From contig NZ_JANFDG010000004.1 in assembly GCF_024609765.1 (NCBI RefSeq), forward strand, positions 1 to 64,000: DNA of 64,000 nt. The letters run 5' to 3'. The number at the start of each line of letters is the position of its first letter. The first letter of the stretch is position 1. The position numbers and the translations under genes are program-made. Of the stretch, positions 25,336 to 33,277 are shown piece by piece. Below the pieces are notes generated by a model. It searched no databases and was not told the DNA's origin. It saw only the letters and a program-made list of their open reading frames with translations. This stretch comes from Shinella pollutisoli (lineage in GTDB: Bacteria; Pseudomonadota; Alphaproteobacteria; Rhizobiales; Rhizobiaceae).

Positions 25336-26349
25336 ATGCTGAACTTCGGCGAAGAGAGATTCCTGCGCATCCAGTCGGGCGCGGTCGCCTTGCAGGCGCG
25401 GCTCGACGCGGTCGTCGGCGCCTGCCTGGCCGCGGGCGCGGAGAACGTCTTCTTCCTCGGCACCGGCGGGGCGGCGATCCTGATGCAGCCGGCCGTGCAG
25501 CTCCTGCAGCAGCGCTCGCGCTTTCCGGCCTTCCTCGACATGCCGGCGGAGCTGATCCTGGCCGGCGCGGCGCATCTCACGGAAAAGTCGATCGTCGTCA
25601 TCCCTTCGCTCTCCGGCACGACGAAGGAGAGCGTGGCGGCGCTCGCCCGGCTGAAGGAGATCGGCGCCACGGTGCTGACGCTGGTCGGCCATGCGGAGAC
25701 GCCGCTCGGCAAGGGCGGCGACCACGTCTTCGTCAACTTCGCCGAGGACGACACGTCCTGCGAATCCTTCTACCTGCAATCGCTCTATGTGGCGCTGTCG
25801 ATCCTCAAATACCGCGGCGAGATCGAGGACCACGACGCGATCGTCGCGGAACTCTCCCGCCTGCCCGGGCTGCTGCTGGACGTGAAGCGCGCCTATGAGC
25901 CGAAGGCGGAGGCCTTCGCCCGGGTGCTCGCGGGCTCCGACTATCACATCGTCACGGGCGCCGGGAACGTCTGGCCCGAGGCCTTCTATTACGGCATGTG
26001 CATCCTGGAGGAGATGCAGTGGATCCGCACGCGCCCGGTGCATGCCTCGGATTTCTTCCACGGCACGCTGGAGCTGGTGGAGAAGGGCGTGAGCGTCGTG
26101 CTCTTCAAGGGCGAGGACGCGCTGCGCCCGCTCGCCGAGCGCGTCGAGGCCTTCGCGCCGAACTATACCGACAGGCTCACCGTGCTCGACACCGCCGAAT
26201 TCCCGCTGCCCGGCCTGTCGCCGCGCGTGCGGGCGCTCGTCTCGCCGATCGTGCTGGCGACGGTGCTGGAGCGCGTCAGCGCCCATCTGGAGGTGCTGCG
26301 CAACCATCCGCTGACGACGCGGCGCTACTACAAGCGCGTCGCCTATTGA
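25336..26349 (+). CDS. SIS-domain sugar isomerase/deglycase (FrlB/FraB-like)
   Basis: A double-SIS-fold protein of 337 residues, the size of FrlB (about 340). SIS motifs are FFLGTGGAAILMQPAVQLL and the phosphate-binding VIPSLSGTTKESVAALARL. The C-terminal VHASDFFHGTLELVEKGVS and RRYYKRVAY match FrlB at SGEFRHGPLEIVEPGV and RRYYGGLVEY. Glu226 and His242 are 16 apart, the spacing I recall for the catalytic pair reported in Salmonella FraB. The probable reaction is cleavage of a 6-phosphofructosyl-amino acid to glucose 6-phosphate and the amino acid. The exact amino acid is unknown. A kinase of the right type follows directly. Confidence 0.78.
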   Translation: MLNFGEERFLRIQSGAVALQARLDAVVGACLAAGAENVFFLGTGGAAILMQPAVQLLQQRSRFPAFLDMPAELILAGAAHLTEKSIVVIPSLSGTTKESVAALARLKEIGATVLTLVGHAETPLGKGGDHVFVNFAEDDTSCESFYLQSLYVALSILKYRGEIEDHDAIVAELSRLPGLLLDVKRAYEPKAEAFARVLAGSDYHIVTGAGNVWPEAFYYGMCILEEMQWIRTRPVHASDFFHGTLELVEKGVSVVLFKGEDALRPLAERVEAFAPNYTDRLTVLDTAEFPLPGLSPRVRALVSPIVLATVLERVSAHLEVLRNHPLTTRRYYKRVAY

Positions 26350-26354
26350 CCCCC

Positions 26355-27167
26355 GTGCGGACGCTCCGCTTCGCCGCCGTCGGCGACAACTGCATCGACC
26401 GTTTCCGCCCGCCCGTCGGCCGGTCGCTCGTCGGCGGCAATGCGGTGAACGTCGCCGTGCAGCTTTCCCGGCTCGGCCATGCGTCGGCCTATTTCGGCGC
26501 CGTCGGGGCGGACGCGGCGGGGCGGCGCACGCGCGACCTGCTGGCGGCAAACGGCGTCGACGTCGCGCACCTGCGCACGCGGCCGGGCGTCACCGCCCAT
26601 ACCGAGATCGACGTGCTGCCGTCCGGCGAACGCGTCTTCGCCTTCGAGGATTTCGGCGCCTGCGCCGGCTATGCGCCGGGGCCGGAGGACGTCGTCGCCC
26701 TCAAGGCCATGGACCACGTGCATATCGGCTGGCTGGACGACGGCGGGGCGCTCAGGCGCACGCTTGCCGGCGCCGGCGTCAGCGTCTCGCAGGACCTCTC
26801 CGTCAATGCCGGCCCGGCCCATCTCGGCACGGACGGGCTCGCCATCGCCTTCGCCTCGGCGGGCGAGGACGCGGCGAAGGCCGAGGCCATGCTGGCGCGC
26901 CTGCTGGCGGCGGGCGTGCCGCTCGCCGTCGTCACCTGCGGCGCGAAGGGGGCGATCGCGGGCGACGGCAGGGAGCGCCGTTCCGTCGGCATCCGGCCGG
27001 TCGAGGTGGTGGACACAACCGGGGCGGGCGACAGCTTCATCGCCGGCTTCCTCGCCGCCCGCGTGGCCGGCCGGCCGCTCGCCGGATGCCTCGCGGCGGG
27101 ACGCGACGCGGCGGCGCTCGCCTGCACCCATGTCGGCGGCTTCCCGCAGGCGCCGCAGCCGCTTTGA
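26355..27167 (+). CDS. PfkB-family sugar kinase (FrlD-like fructosamine kinase)
   Basis: A 270-residue ribokinase-family kinase, close in length to FrlD (261). The N-terminus RFAAVGDNCIDRF and the sugar-binding GGNAVNVAVQLSRLGHASAYF match FrlD-type kinases. The anion hole and catalytic base are in DTTGAGDSFIAGFLAAR. The start is probably GTG 26355; TTG 26346, overlapping the previous stop, is an alternative, and both imply coupling to the deglycase. It would phosphorylate the fructosyl-amino acid at C6 before the deglycase acts. Confidence 0.8.
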   Translation: MRTLRFAAVGDNCIDRFRPPVGRSLVGGNAVNVAVQLSRLGHASAYFGAVGADAAGRRTRDLLAANGVDVAHLRTRPGVTAHTEIDVLPSGERVFAFEDFGACAGYAPGPEDVVALKAMDHVHIGWLDDGGALRRTLAGAGVSVSQDLSVNAGPAHLGTDGLAIAFASAGEDAAKAEAMLARLLAAGVPLAVVTCGAKGAIAGDGRERRSVGIRPVEVVDTTGAGDSFIAGFLAARVAGRPLAGCLAAGRDAAALACTHVGGFPQAPQPL

Positions 27168-27189
27168 TCTTTCCGTGGCATCCGATGCC

Positions 27190-28161
27190 CTAGCGGGCGT
27201 TGAAGCGGCCGAAGCGTTCCTCGATGCGCGCCTGCACGAATTCCAGCCCGATCGACAGGATCCAGTAGATCATCGAGGCGGTGATCAGCATCTCGATATG
27301 GCGGAACTCGGTCTGGCCCTGGGTGCGGGCGAGATACATGATCTCCCACACGCCGACGACGGAGACGAGCGAGGAATCCTTCAGCATGGCGATGAACTGG
27401 TTGCCGGTCGGCGGGATGATGACGCGCATCGCCTGCGGCAGGATGACGAGCGCCATCGTCTGGCTGGGGCTGAGTCCCAGCGCCGTCGCGCCCTCCGTCT
27501 GCCCGCGCGCGATGCTCTGGATGCCGGCGCGGAAGATCTCGGTCATGTAGGCGCCGTAGCAGAGCGACAGCGCCAGGATGCCGGCCGGCACCGCGCTGAT
27601 CACGTAGCCCACCTGTGGCAGGCCGAGATAGATGATGTAGATCTGCATGAGCAGCGGCAGGCCGCGGAACAGCGAGGTATAGAAGGTGGCGAGCCCGTAG
27701 ACGACGCCGTTCTTCGACAGCTTGGCGATGGCGCCGGCGAGCGCGATCACCGTGGCGATGACGATGGAGATCGCCGAGATGTAGAGCGTCGTCACCACCC
27801 CTTGCGAGATCAGGAAGCCGATCTTCTTGGCGATGAAGGCGAAGGAGAGGTCGAAGGAATAGAAGAACAGCATCAGCAGCGCGAACAGCTCCACCCAGAC
27901 GGCGACCACCTGCTGGCGGCGGGGAAGCAGGCCGAGCGCCTTCCAGTTGGCGGCCGCGATCAGCGCGATCACCAGCGCCGAGGCGAGCCGGGCCGTGGCC
28001 GGGTTCTCGGCAAGCCACGTCCCGGAGGCCGGCAGCAGCCGGCCGATCCAGGCGGCGCTGACGCCGAGCTGGTAGAGGACCGCCACGACGAGCGCCAGCA
28101 GGAGAAGCGCGCCCGCCCGGCGCGAGGCCTCGGGATAGGTGAGTATCAGTCGACCGAGCAT
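27190..28161 (-). CDS. Polar amino-acid-type ABC transporter permease (fructosamine module)
   Basis: A 323-residue HisM/GlnP-type permease with an N-terminal extension of several hydrophobic helices (LLLLALVVAVLYQLGVSAAW and further). The channel domain has TTLYISAISIVIATVIALAG, YTSLFRGLPLLMQIYIIYLG, the coupling loop EGATALGLSPSQTMALVILP and LKDSSLVSVVGVWEIMY. GGAAGGAGA precedes the ATG. Binding protein and oxidoreductase lie upstream on the same strand; no ATPase gene does. A single permease gene suggests a homodimeric channel. Confidence 0.87.
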   Translation of the reverse strand: MLGRLILTYPEASRRAGALLLLALVVAVLYQLGVSAAWIGRLLPASGTWLAENPATARLASALVIALIAAANWKALGLLPRRQQVVAVWVELFALLMLFFYSFDLSFAFIAKKIGFLISQGVVTTLYISAISIVIATVIALAGAIAKLSKNGVVYGLATFYTSLFRGLPLLMQIYIIYLGLPQVGYVISAVPAGILALSLCYGAYMTEIFRAGIQSIARGQTEGATALGLSPSQTMALVILPQAMRVIIPPTGNQFIAMLKDSSLVSVVGVWEIMYLARTQGQTEFRHIEMLITASMIYWILSIGLEFVQARIEERFGRFNAR

Positions 28162-28190
28162 GCCCGTCTCCTTCCGTTGCGCTGGGGGCT

Positions 28191-28328
28191 CCCCTTCTCC
28201 CCGGCGGGGAGAAGGTGGCCCGGAGGGCCGGATGAGGGGGCGAAGCACGACGGAGCGGTCGTGATCTTCGCCTGCGGCGTCCCCCTCATCCCGCTGCCGC
28301 GACCTTCTCCCCGCCGGGGAGAAGGGGC
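28191..28328. repeat. GC-rich palindromic repeat, family A
   Basis: Full copy with a GGCCCGGAGGGCCGG core, between the oxidoreductase and the permease gene of the same apparent operon. Confidence 0.85.
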
Positions 28329-28375
28329 AGGAAGCGCCCTCCCTGTTTGTATGCGATCCCTGTGCCTGCCGCGTC

Positions 28376-29656
28376 TCACGCCGCGCGCTCGCGCCACCAG
28401 TCCTGTGCCTGCAGCTTCCAGTAGGTGAGCTGCGCCACCGCCAGCCCGGCGAGCCCGCCGGCCCAGACGAGGCCGAAGGGCGCGTAGAGCCGGTAGCGGT
28501 CGCTCGTCCCCAGGATGCCCTCGGCGATCACCCTGCCGCCGATCGCCGTCGTGTTGAGGCCGTGGCCGCCGAAGGCGGTGCAGTACCAGACGCCCGGGCT
28601 CATCCGCCCGATCTGCGGCATCAGGTGCCGGGCGTAGGACATGAGGCCGGACCAGGCGAGCTCGGTCTTCAGGCCGGCAAGCTGCGGATAGGTGCCGACC
28701 ATCTCGGCGCGGAGTTCGCGCACCAGCGCCCCGGTCGAGGCCGCGCGCGTGGTGATGCGCCCGCCCCAGAGCAGCCGCCGGCCGCCGTCGACGACGCGGT
28801 AATAGTCGCCGGCGCGGCGGTTGTCGCCGATGGCGTCGGCGGTGGCGATCGCCGAGGCGATCAGCTCGGGCGCCTCCTCGCTCACCATCACATAGGTGGC
28901 GATCGGCAGGAAGGCGCGCTTCAGCCGGGCGTTGAGCCCGCCGGTATAGCCGCCGGTGGTGAAGACGACATCGCGGGCGCGCACTTGCCCGCCCGCCGTG
29001 GTGACGCGCTTTTCCGGGCCGGAGAGGTCGGCGCCGGTGGCAGCCGAGCCCTCGCAGATGCGGCCGCCGAGGCGCTCGATCTCGCGGGCGAGCCCGCGCA
29101 GGTAGTTGAGCGGATGCATGTGGAAGGCGGCGGGATTGCGCAGCGCCTGGAAATAGCGCTCCGACTTCAGCACGGCGCGCACGGCGTCGCGGTCCATGTA
29201 TTCGAGCGCGTAGCCGTAGAGCCGACGCGTCTCCTCCGCATAGGCCCTGAGGCTCGCGCCGTCGTCGTAGCGCAGCACGCTCATCAGGCCGGCCTTCGGG
29301 TCTGCCTCCTCGATGCCGAGCGCGCGGATGGTCTCGCGCACGAAGTCCATGCCCTCGACGGAGAGCATGTGCAGCCTGCGCGCCGTCTCGGCACCGGCGA
29401 CGCGGGCGATCTCCTCGCCGCCGGTCGCGTAGCCGGGGCTGACGAAGCCGCCGTTGCGGCCCGAGGCGCCGAAGCCGACGCTCTCGGCCTCCAGCACGGT
29501 GACGCTTCTGCCGGCGCGGGCGAGCTCCAGCGCCGTCGTCAGGCCGGCGAGCCCGCCGCCGACGACGGCGACGTCGCACTCGACGCTGCGGACAAGCGGC
29601 GCGCGCACCGTCCCGTCCGTCATGGTGCGCCGGTAGTAGGTGTCCGGATAGGTCAT
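28376..29656 (-). CDS. FAD-dependent amine/amino-acid oxidoreductase (DAO family)
   Basis: A 426-residue flavoprotein of the D-amino-acid-oxidase fold. The FAD-binding start is CDVAVVGGGLAGLTTALELA; the family block ESVGFGASGRNGGFVSPGYA resembles gamma-glutamylputrescine oxidases. A C-terminal FAD block is FGGHGLNTTAIGGRVIAEGI. A hydrophobic tail (FGLVWAGGLAGLAVAQLTYW) may associate with the membrane. Within a fructosamine module it could oxidise the Amadori nitrogen, as amadoriases do, or the amino acid released by the deglycase. Substrate unproven. It follows the binding protein by about 65 bases and so shares its promoter and operator. Confidence 0.8.
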   Translation of the reverse strand: MTYPDTYYRRTMTDGTVRAPLVRSVECDVAVVGGGLAGLTTALELARAGRSVTVLEAESVGFGASGRNGGFVSPGYATGGEEIARVAGAETARRLHMLSVEGMDFVRETIRALGIEEADPKAGLMSVLRYDDGASLRAYAEETRRLYGYALEYMDRDAVRAVLKSERYFQALRNPAAFHMHPLNYLRGLAREIERLGGRICEGSAATGADLSGPEKRVTTAGGQVRARDVVFTTGGYTGGLNARLKRAFLPIATYVMVSEEAPELIASAIATADAIGDNRRAGDYYRVVDGGRRLLWGGRITTRAASTGALVRELRAEMVGTYPQLAGLKTELAWSGLMSYARHLMPQIGRMSPGVWYCTAFGGHGLNTTAIGGRVIAEGILGTSDRYRLYAPFGLVWAGGLAGLAVAQLTYWKLQAQDWWRERAA

Positions 29657-29720
29657 GCGGCGGCCCTCCCCCAGGCCTTGCGGCCGGCGCGGACGGCGTG
29701 CGCCCGCGCCGGCGAGCGCG

Positions 29721-30548
29721 TCAGTCGGTGCTGTAGTCCTTGCCGTACCACTTGGTGGTGAGCGCGGCCAGCGTGCCGTCCTTCTTCATCTCCTCGATGA
29801 TGCCGCCGATCTTCGCCGTCCACTCGGGATCGACCTTCTCGGCGATGACGACGAGCGGCTCGCGGAAGGCGTATTCGCCTTCGAGCACCTTCAGCGGATA
29901 GCCGTTCTTGATGGCGTTCAGCGCCGTCTGCTCGGGGGCGATCACCGCGTCGAGGCGCACGCCGTCGCCGAGCCTGAGGTCGTCGAAGGGCAGCATGGAA
30001 TCGGCGAAGGTGCGCACCTCGCCCGGCTCCAGCTTGTATTCGATCGGCGGCAGGCCGGGCGCGTCGATCTCGAGGCGCCGGTTGATGAAGTCCTCCGAGG
30101 TGGTCGCCGTCTCGACGCCGATCACCTTGCCGCTGAGGTCGGCGACGGACGTCGCGGCGCTGTCCTTGTGCACGACGTAGACATAGGGGCTGTAGTAGTA
30201 GATGCCGGCGAAGTCGATCACCTGGGCGCGCGCCTTGGTCGGCGTCACCGAGCCGACGCCGACGTCGTAGCGGCCCTGCCAGCGGCCGCCGGTCAGCGTC
30301 GCCCAGTCGGGCGTCTCGAAGCTCACCTCGACGCCGAGGCGCTTGGCGATCTCGCGCGAGACGTCGATGTCGAAGCCGACCATCTCGTTGTTGTCGTCCA
30401 GATAGCTCTGGGGCGGCCAGCCGCTGTTGGTGGCCACCACCATCGCCTTCTTCTCCATGACCCGGTCGAGCGTCGCGCCGGCCTCGGCGGAAGCCGCGGC
30501 GGCGAGGAAGGCGGCCCCGACGGCCAGTGCTGCGAAGAGCTTCTTCAC
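29721..30548 (-). CDS. Polar amino-acid-type ABC transporter substrate-binding protein (fructosamine module)
   Basis: Periplasmic family 3 binding protein, 275 residues, GTG start behind CAGGAGGAC, signal peptide MKKLFAALAVGAAFLAAAASA. Ligand-domain motifs are MVVATNSGWPPQSYLDDNNE, MVGFDIDVSREIAKRLGVEV and VGVGSVTPTKARAQVIDFAG. It is the first gene of a minus-strand operon with the flavoprotein and permease. The operator copy at 30584-30595 lies 36 bases upstream, linking it to the regulator at 24.2 kb. A fructosyl-amino acid or opine-like ligand is inferred. Confidence 0.88.
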   Translation of the reverse strand: MKKLFAALAVGAAFLAAAASAEAGATLDRVMEKKAMVVATNSGWPPQSYLDDNNEMVGFDIDVSREIAKRLGVEVSFETPDWATLTGGRWQGRYDVGVGSVTPTKARAQVIDFAGIYYYSPYVYVVHKDSAATSVADLSGKVIGVETATTSEDFINRRLEIDAPGLPPIEYKLEPGEVRTFADSMLPFDDLRLGDGVRLDAVIAPEQTALNAIKNGYPLKVLEGEYAFREPLVVIAEKVDPEWTAKIGGIIEEMKKDGTLAALTTKWYGKDYSTD

Positions 30549-30583
30549 GGATAGTCCTCCTGTTTGTTCCCCGTTTATGTAAG

Positions 30584-30595
30584 ATGTCTGACAAC
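30584..30595. promoter_or_regulatory. Operator site 3 (ATGTCTGACAAC) upstream of the binding-protein operon
   Basis: Contains the perfect palindrome TGTCTGACA (30585-30593), extended to GTTGTCAGACAT on the coding strand. It matches sites 1 and 2, so the distant binding protein, flavoprotein and permease operon probably answers to the same repressor. Confidence 0.65.
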
Positions 30596-30701
30596 TAAGT
30601 GTGTCAGCGCCGGGCGCGCGGAGTCAAGGGCGGCGGATCGAACGATCCATGAAACCATTAGATGGGATCATGCTTTTCGGTGATGAATCGGGGCGGGCGG
30701 T

Positions 30702-31169
30702 TCATCCGGTTCTTTGCGAAAATCCGAGCCGCAGCAGGCCGGCGCCGGCGGCGACGCAGAACAGGCTGAAGCCGCCGATCGCCCAGGCTGCGAGGTCCGG
30801 CCAGGCGGCGAGGGCGGCGGCGGGCATGGCGCGGGCCGGATCGGCGGGCGAATGGACGATCGCAAGCCGCCCGCCCTGGCGGTAGTCCTCCCGGGCGATC
30901 GCGGCATAGGAAAGGGTAGTGATCCGCCGCCCGTCCGCATCGGCGAAGTCGAGGCGCGGATAGTAGATCTCGCGGCGGCTGCCGCGGCTGCCGACCCGGG
31001 CGGCCTCGAAGTCGATCATCGTCGCCTCGGTGCGGCGGCCGTTGCCGAGTTCCCGGTAGACGGCGGCGACGGACCAGAGCCCGTATCCGGCAAGCAGCCC
31101 CGCCGCAAGCGCCAGCGCGCCCGCCGCAAGGCAGCCGATGCGCCGTCTCCATGCCCTCGCCCCGGCCAT
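30702..31169 (-). CDS. DUF3592 family membrane protein
   Basis: A 155-residue protein with an N-terminal hydrophobic helix (IGCLAAGALALAAGLLAGYG) and a C-terminal one (LAAWAIGGFSLFCVAAGAGL). A soluble segment lies between them, containing REIYYPRLDFADADGR and REDYRQGGRLAIVHSPADPA. This order is that of DUF3592, whose function is unknown. It sits alone between the fructosamine module and the amine oxidase, same strand as both but with its own gap on each side. Confidence 0.75.
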   Translation of the reverse strand: MAGARAWRRRIGCLAAGALALAAGLLAGYGLWSVAAVYRELGNGRRTEATMIDFEAARVGSRGSRREIYYPRLDFADADGRRITTLSYAAIAREDYRQGGRLAIVHSPADPARAMPAAALAAWPDLAAWAIGGFSLFCVAAGAGLLRLGFSQRTG

Positions 31170-31230
31170 GCCCGATCCCCGCGTCTCAAGCCGTACGGAT
31201 CCTACACCGCAAGGCGGCCGACGCGAACAC

Positions 31231-31258
31231 GAAAGGCCGCCGGGCGACCGGCGGCCTC
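31231..31258 (-). terminator. Terminator-like hairpin after the amine oxidase gene
   Basis: On the minus strand, GGCCGCCGG (31256-31248) and CCGGCGGCC (31243-31235) form a nine-pair stem, followed by TTTCGTGTT. It lies 20 bases past the stop at 31276 and probably ends the feaR-aldehyde dehydrogenase-tynA transcript. Confidence 0.7.
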
Positions 31259-31275
31259 TCTTCGTTTCGGCTGCC

Positions 31276-33249
31276 CTACTTCGAGCGCAGCGTCAGCGCC
31301 GGGTTATGGGCGAAGAAGTTGTGCGGCATGATGTGGACGGTCTTCCATTCCGTCGACATGACCGGCCAGTCCTCCATGCGCGGGATGTGGTGGAAGCCGG
31401 CGGAGAACCAGGTGACGATGTCCTTGCCCATCAGGCTCCGGTCCTTCTTCACCCATTCGGCGAGCGTATCAGACCCGTCGCTCTGCATGGCGAACTTGCC
31501 GCCGGCATAGCGCTGCTCGGGATCGTAGACCGTGTTCCAGACCGAATATTCGATATAGGCGTTGCGCTTCATCGGCGGGTCGTTCGCAAAGTCGTAGGGA
31601 CCGTAGGCGACGTTGCCGTGATGGATCATCCAGCCGGGCTCGTGGCCGAGATAGCCCTCGCGCGACGGGTTGGAGACGTGGAAGAAGCGCGGCTGCATGG
31701 CGGACAGCCGGTAGCGCGCCTCCATTTCCGTGTGCGGCATCTTGTGCTCGACAGTCCACATCGACTTGCGCGGGCTCGACGGATCGAGCTTGGCCGGCAC
31801 GATGTCCATCGTCGAGAAATGGTTGACCGGCTGGTCGACGTCGAAGTCGATGCGGAAGTTGAAGTAGTGGTCGTGGTTGGCCGCCACCAGGTTCGGCGCG
31901 ATCAGCGTGCCGTGGGCCGTGTCGGCCTTGGCGGTGGCGTCCTTCATCGAGGTGGAGGCGACGCCCTTGACCGCATCGAGGCCGGTGGCGCCGACATAGA
32001 TGTTGATCTGGCCGTTCTGCTGCAGGCGGTAGTCGATCAGGTAGTCGTAGTTGCCGACCTCGGAGGCGGTGCGCACGACGAGCTCGGTCGCCGGGCGGCC
32101 TTCGGCGGGGATCGGTGTCTCCGGCGTCTGGGCGAAGACCTCGAAATGGCGCCAGGCCGGATCGCCGACATTGCGCTCGAAGACGCAGATCGCATCCGGG
32201 ATGACCAGCGGCTGGCCCTTGTCGTCGGCGATCGTCGCCGGCAGGAAGGTGGCGTGCGCGGGGCAGTCGACGCCGGCGGTGAGCGGGCTCAGGAACAGGC
32301 CGAAGCCGTATTCCCCGCTGTCCATGTAGGTGCGCCAGTACCAGCCCTCGGTCGGGTCCATGTAGGGCACGAAGACCTCCGACAGGTGCGCCTGGTAGAT
32401 GACCGAGCGCCAGGTGCCGTCGTCGTTGACGTCGAGGTTGGAGATGACGAGGCCGGGGCGCTTGTCGACGCGGAAGTTGAGGCGCCAGATGTCCCATTCG
32501 AGATGGCTGCCGTCGATCGTGTAGTTCGGCCCGCCCTCCTGCGCGAGCGCGACGGGCTTCGATTCGGGGCGCAGCGGCAGGCGCGCGGCGACCTCCTCCT
32601 CCGTATAGCCCCAGTTGTCCTGCGGCGGCTCGACGGCGCCGGTATCGATGACGCGCAGCACTTCCTTCCTGCCGATGTCGTAGACGGCGAAGAGGCCCTC
32701 GATCGGCTTGGCGTAGAAGTTGGAACCCTCCGGCACGCGGTAGCACGGCACCTTCATCAGGCGGGAATTCTCATATTCCTCGGTGAGGAAGTTGCCGGCC
32801 GTCAGCGGCAGGCAGAAGGCCTGGTCGGGCTTGAGGCCGCGCTTTTCGAGGCCGGTCACCATGTCGGGATGGCCGAGCGCGCCTTCCAGCGCGTTCATGA
32901 ACTCGGTGAAGAGCACCATCGGCTGGCCGGCGGTCTTCCCGTTGCTCTCGACTGTTCCTTGCGTGATGTTGACCACCGCCTCGCCGAAGCCGTCCGGGCC
33001 GGTGAAGTAGACCGTCGCCTTGCGGTCGAGCGCGTCGCCCTCCTTCCAGGCGAGCACGTCGGCCTTGGCCGGCTCCTTGAGCTCGATCAGCGGATAGAGC
33101 GTGTCGTCGGTGGCGACCTTCGCCTCGCGCAGGATCTCGTTGATCTTCTGGTATTCCTCGGCGGTGAGCCCGTCGAGCGGATGGGCGGCGGCGGATGCGG
33201 CAAGCCCGAGCAGCAGCGCCGTCGAGGCGAGATATGTCGTCAGTCTCAT
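31276..33249 (-). CDS. tynA: Copper-containing primary amine oxidase (TynA-like)
   Basis: Oxidises primary amines such as 2-phenylethylamine and tyramine to aldehyde, ammonia and hydrogen peroxide. It is periplasmic, with a signal peptide MRLTTYLASTALLLGLAASA; mature start near HPLDG. The 657-residue length is typical for the catalytic subunit without the E. coli D1 stalk. The catalytic base is in TYMDSGEYGFGLFLSP, and the TPQ-forming tyrosine in SEVGNYDYLIDY. Copper histidines are in AANHDHYFNFRIDFDVD and SAGFHHIPRMEDWPVMSTEW. Aldehyde dehydrogenase and a FeaR-like regulator precede it on the same strand, giving phenylacetate as the product of the operon. Confidence 0.95.
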   Translation of the reverse strand: MRLTTYLASTALLLGLAASAAAHPLDGLTAEEYQKINEILREAKVATDDTLYPLIELKEPAKADVLAWKEGDALDRKATVYFTGPDGFGEAVVNITQGTVESNGKTAGQPMVLFTEFMNALEGALGHPDMVTGLEKRGLKPDQAFCLPLTAGNFLTEEYENSRLMKVPCYRVPEGSNFYAKPIEGLFAVYDIGRKEVLRVIDTGAVEPPQDNWGYTEEEVAARLPLRPESKPVALAQEGGPNYTIDGSHLEWDIWRLNFRVDKRPGLVISNLDVNDDGTWRSVIYQAHLSEVFVPYMDPTEGWYWRTYMDSGEYGFGLFLSPLTAGVDCPAHATFLPATIADDKGQPLVIPDAICVFERNVGDPAWRHFEVFAQTPETPIPAEGRPATELVVRTASEVGNYDYLIDYRLQQNGQINIYVGATGLDAVKGVASTSMKDATAKADTAHGTLIAPNLVAANHDHYFNFRIDFDVDQPVNHFSTMDIVPAKLDPSSPRKSMWTVEHKMPHTEMEARYRLSAMQPRFFHVSNPSREGYLGHEPGWMIHHGNVAYGPYDFANDPPMKRNAYIEYSVWNTVYDPEQRYAGGKFAMQSDGSDTLAEWVKKDRSLMGKDIVTWFSAGFHHIPRMEDWPVMSTEWKTVHIMPHNFFAHNPALTLRSK

Positions 33250-33277
33250 GTTCGTTCCCTCTTTCTTCTTGGCTTTC

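Noticed and set aside
30702-31169. DUF3592 gene as part of the fructosamine operon
   Set aside because: It ends about 150 bases before the binding-protein start with the operator in between, and it has no functional link; treated as an independent gene.
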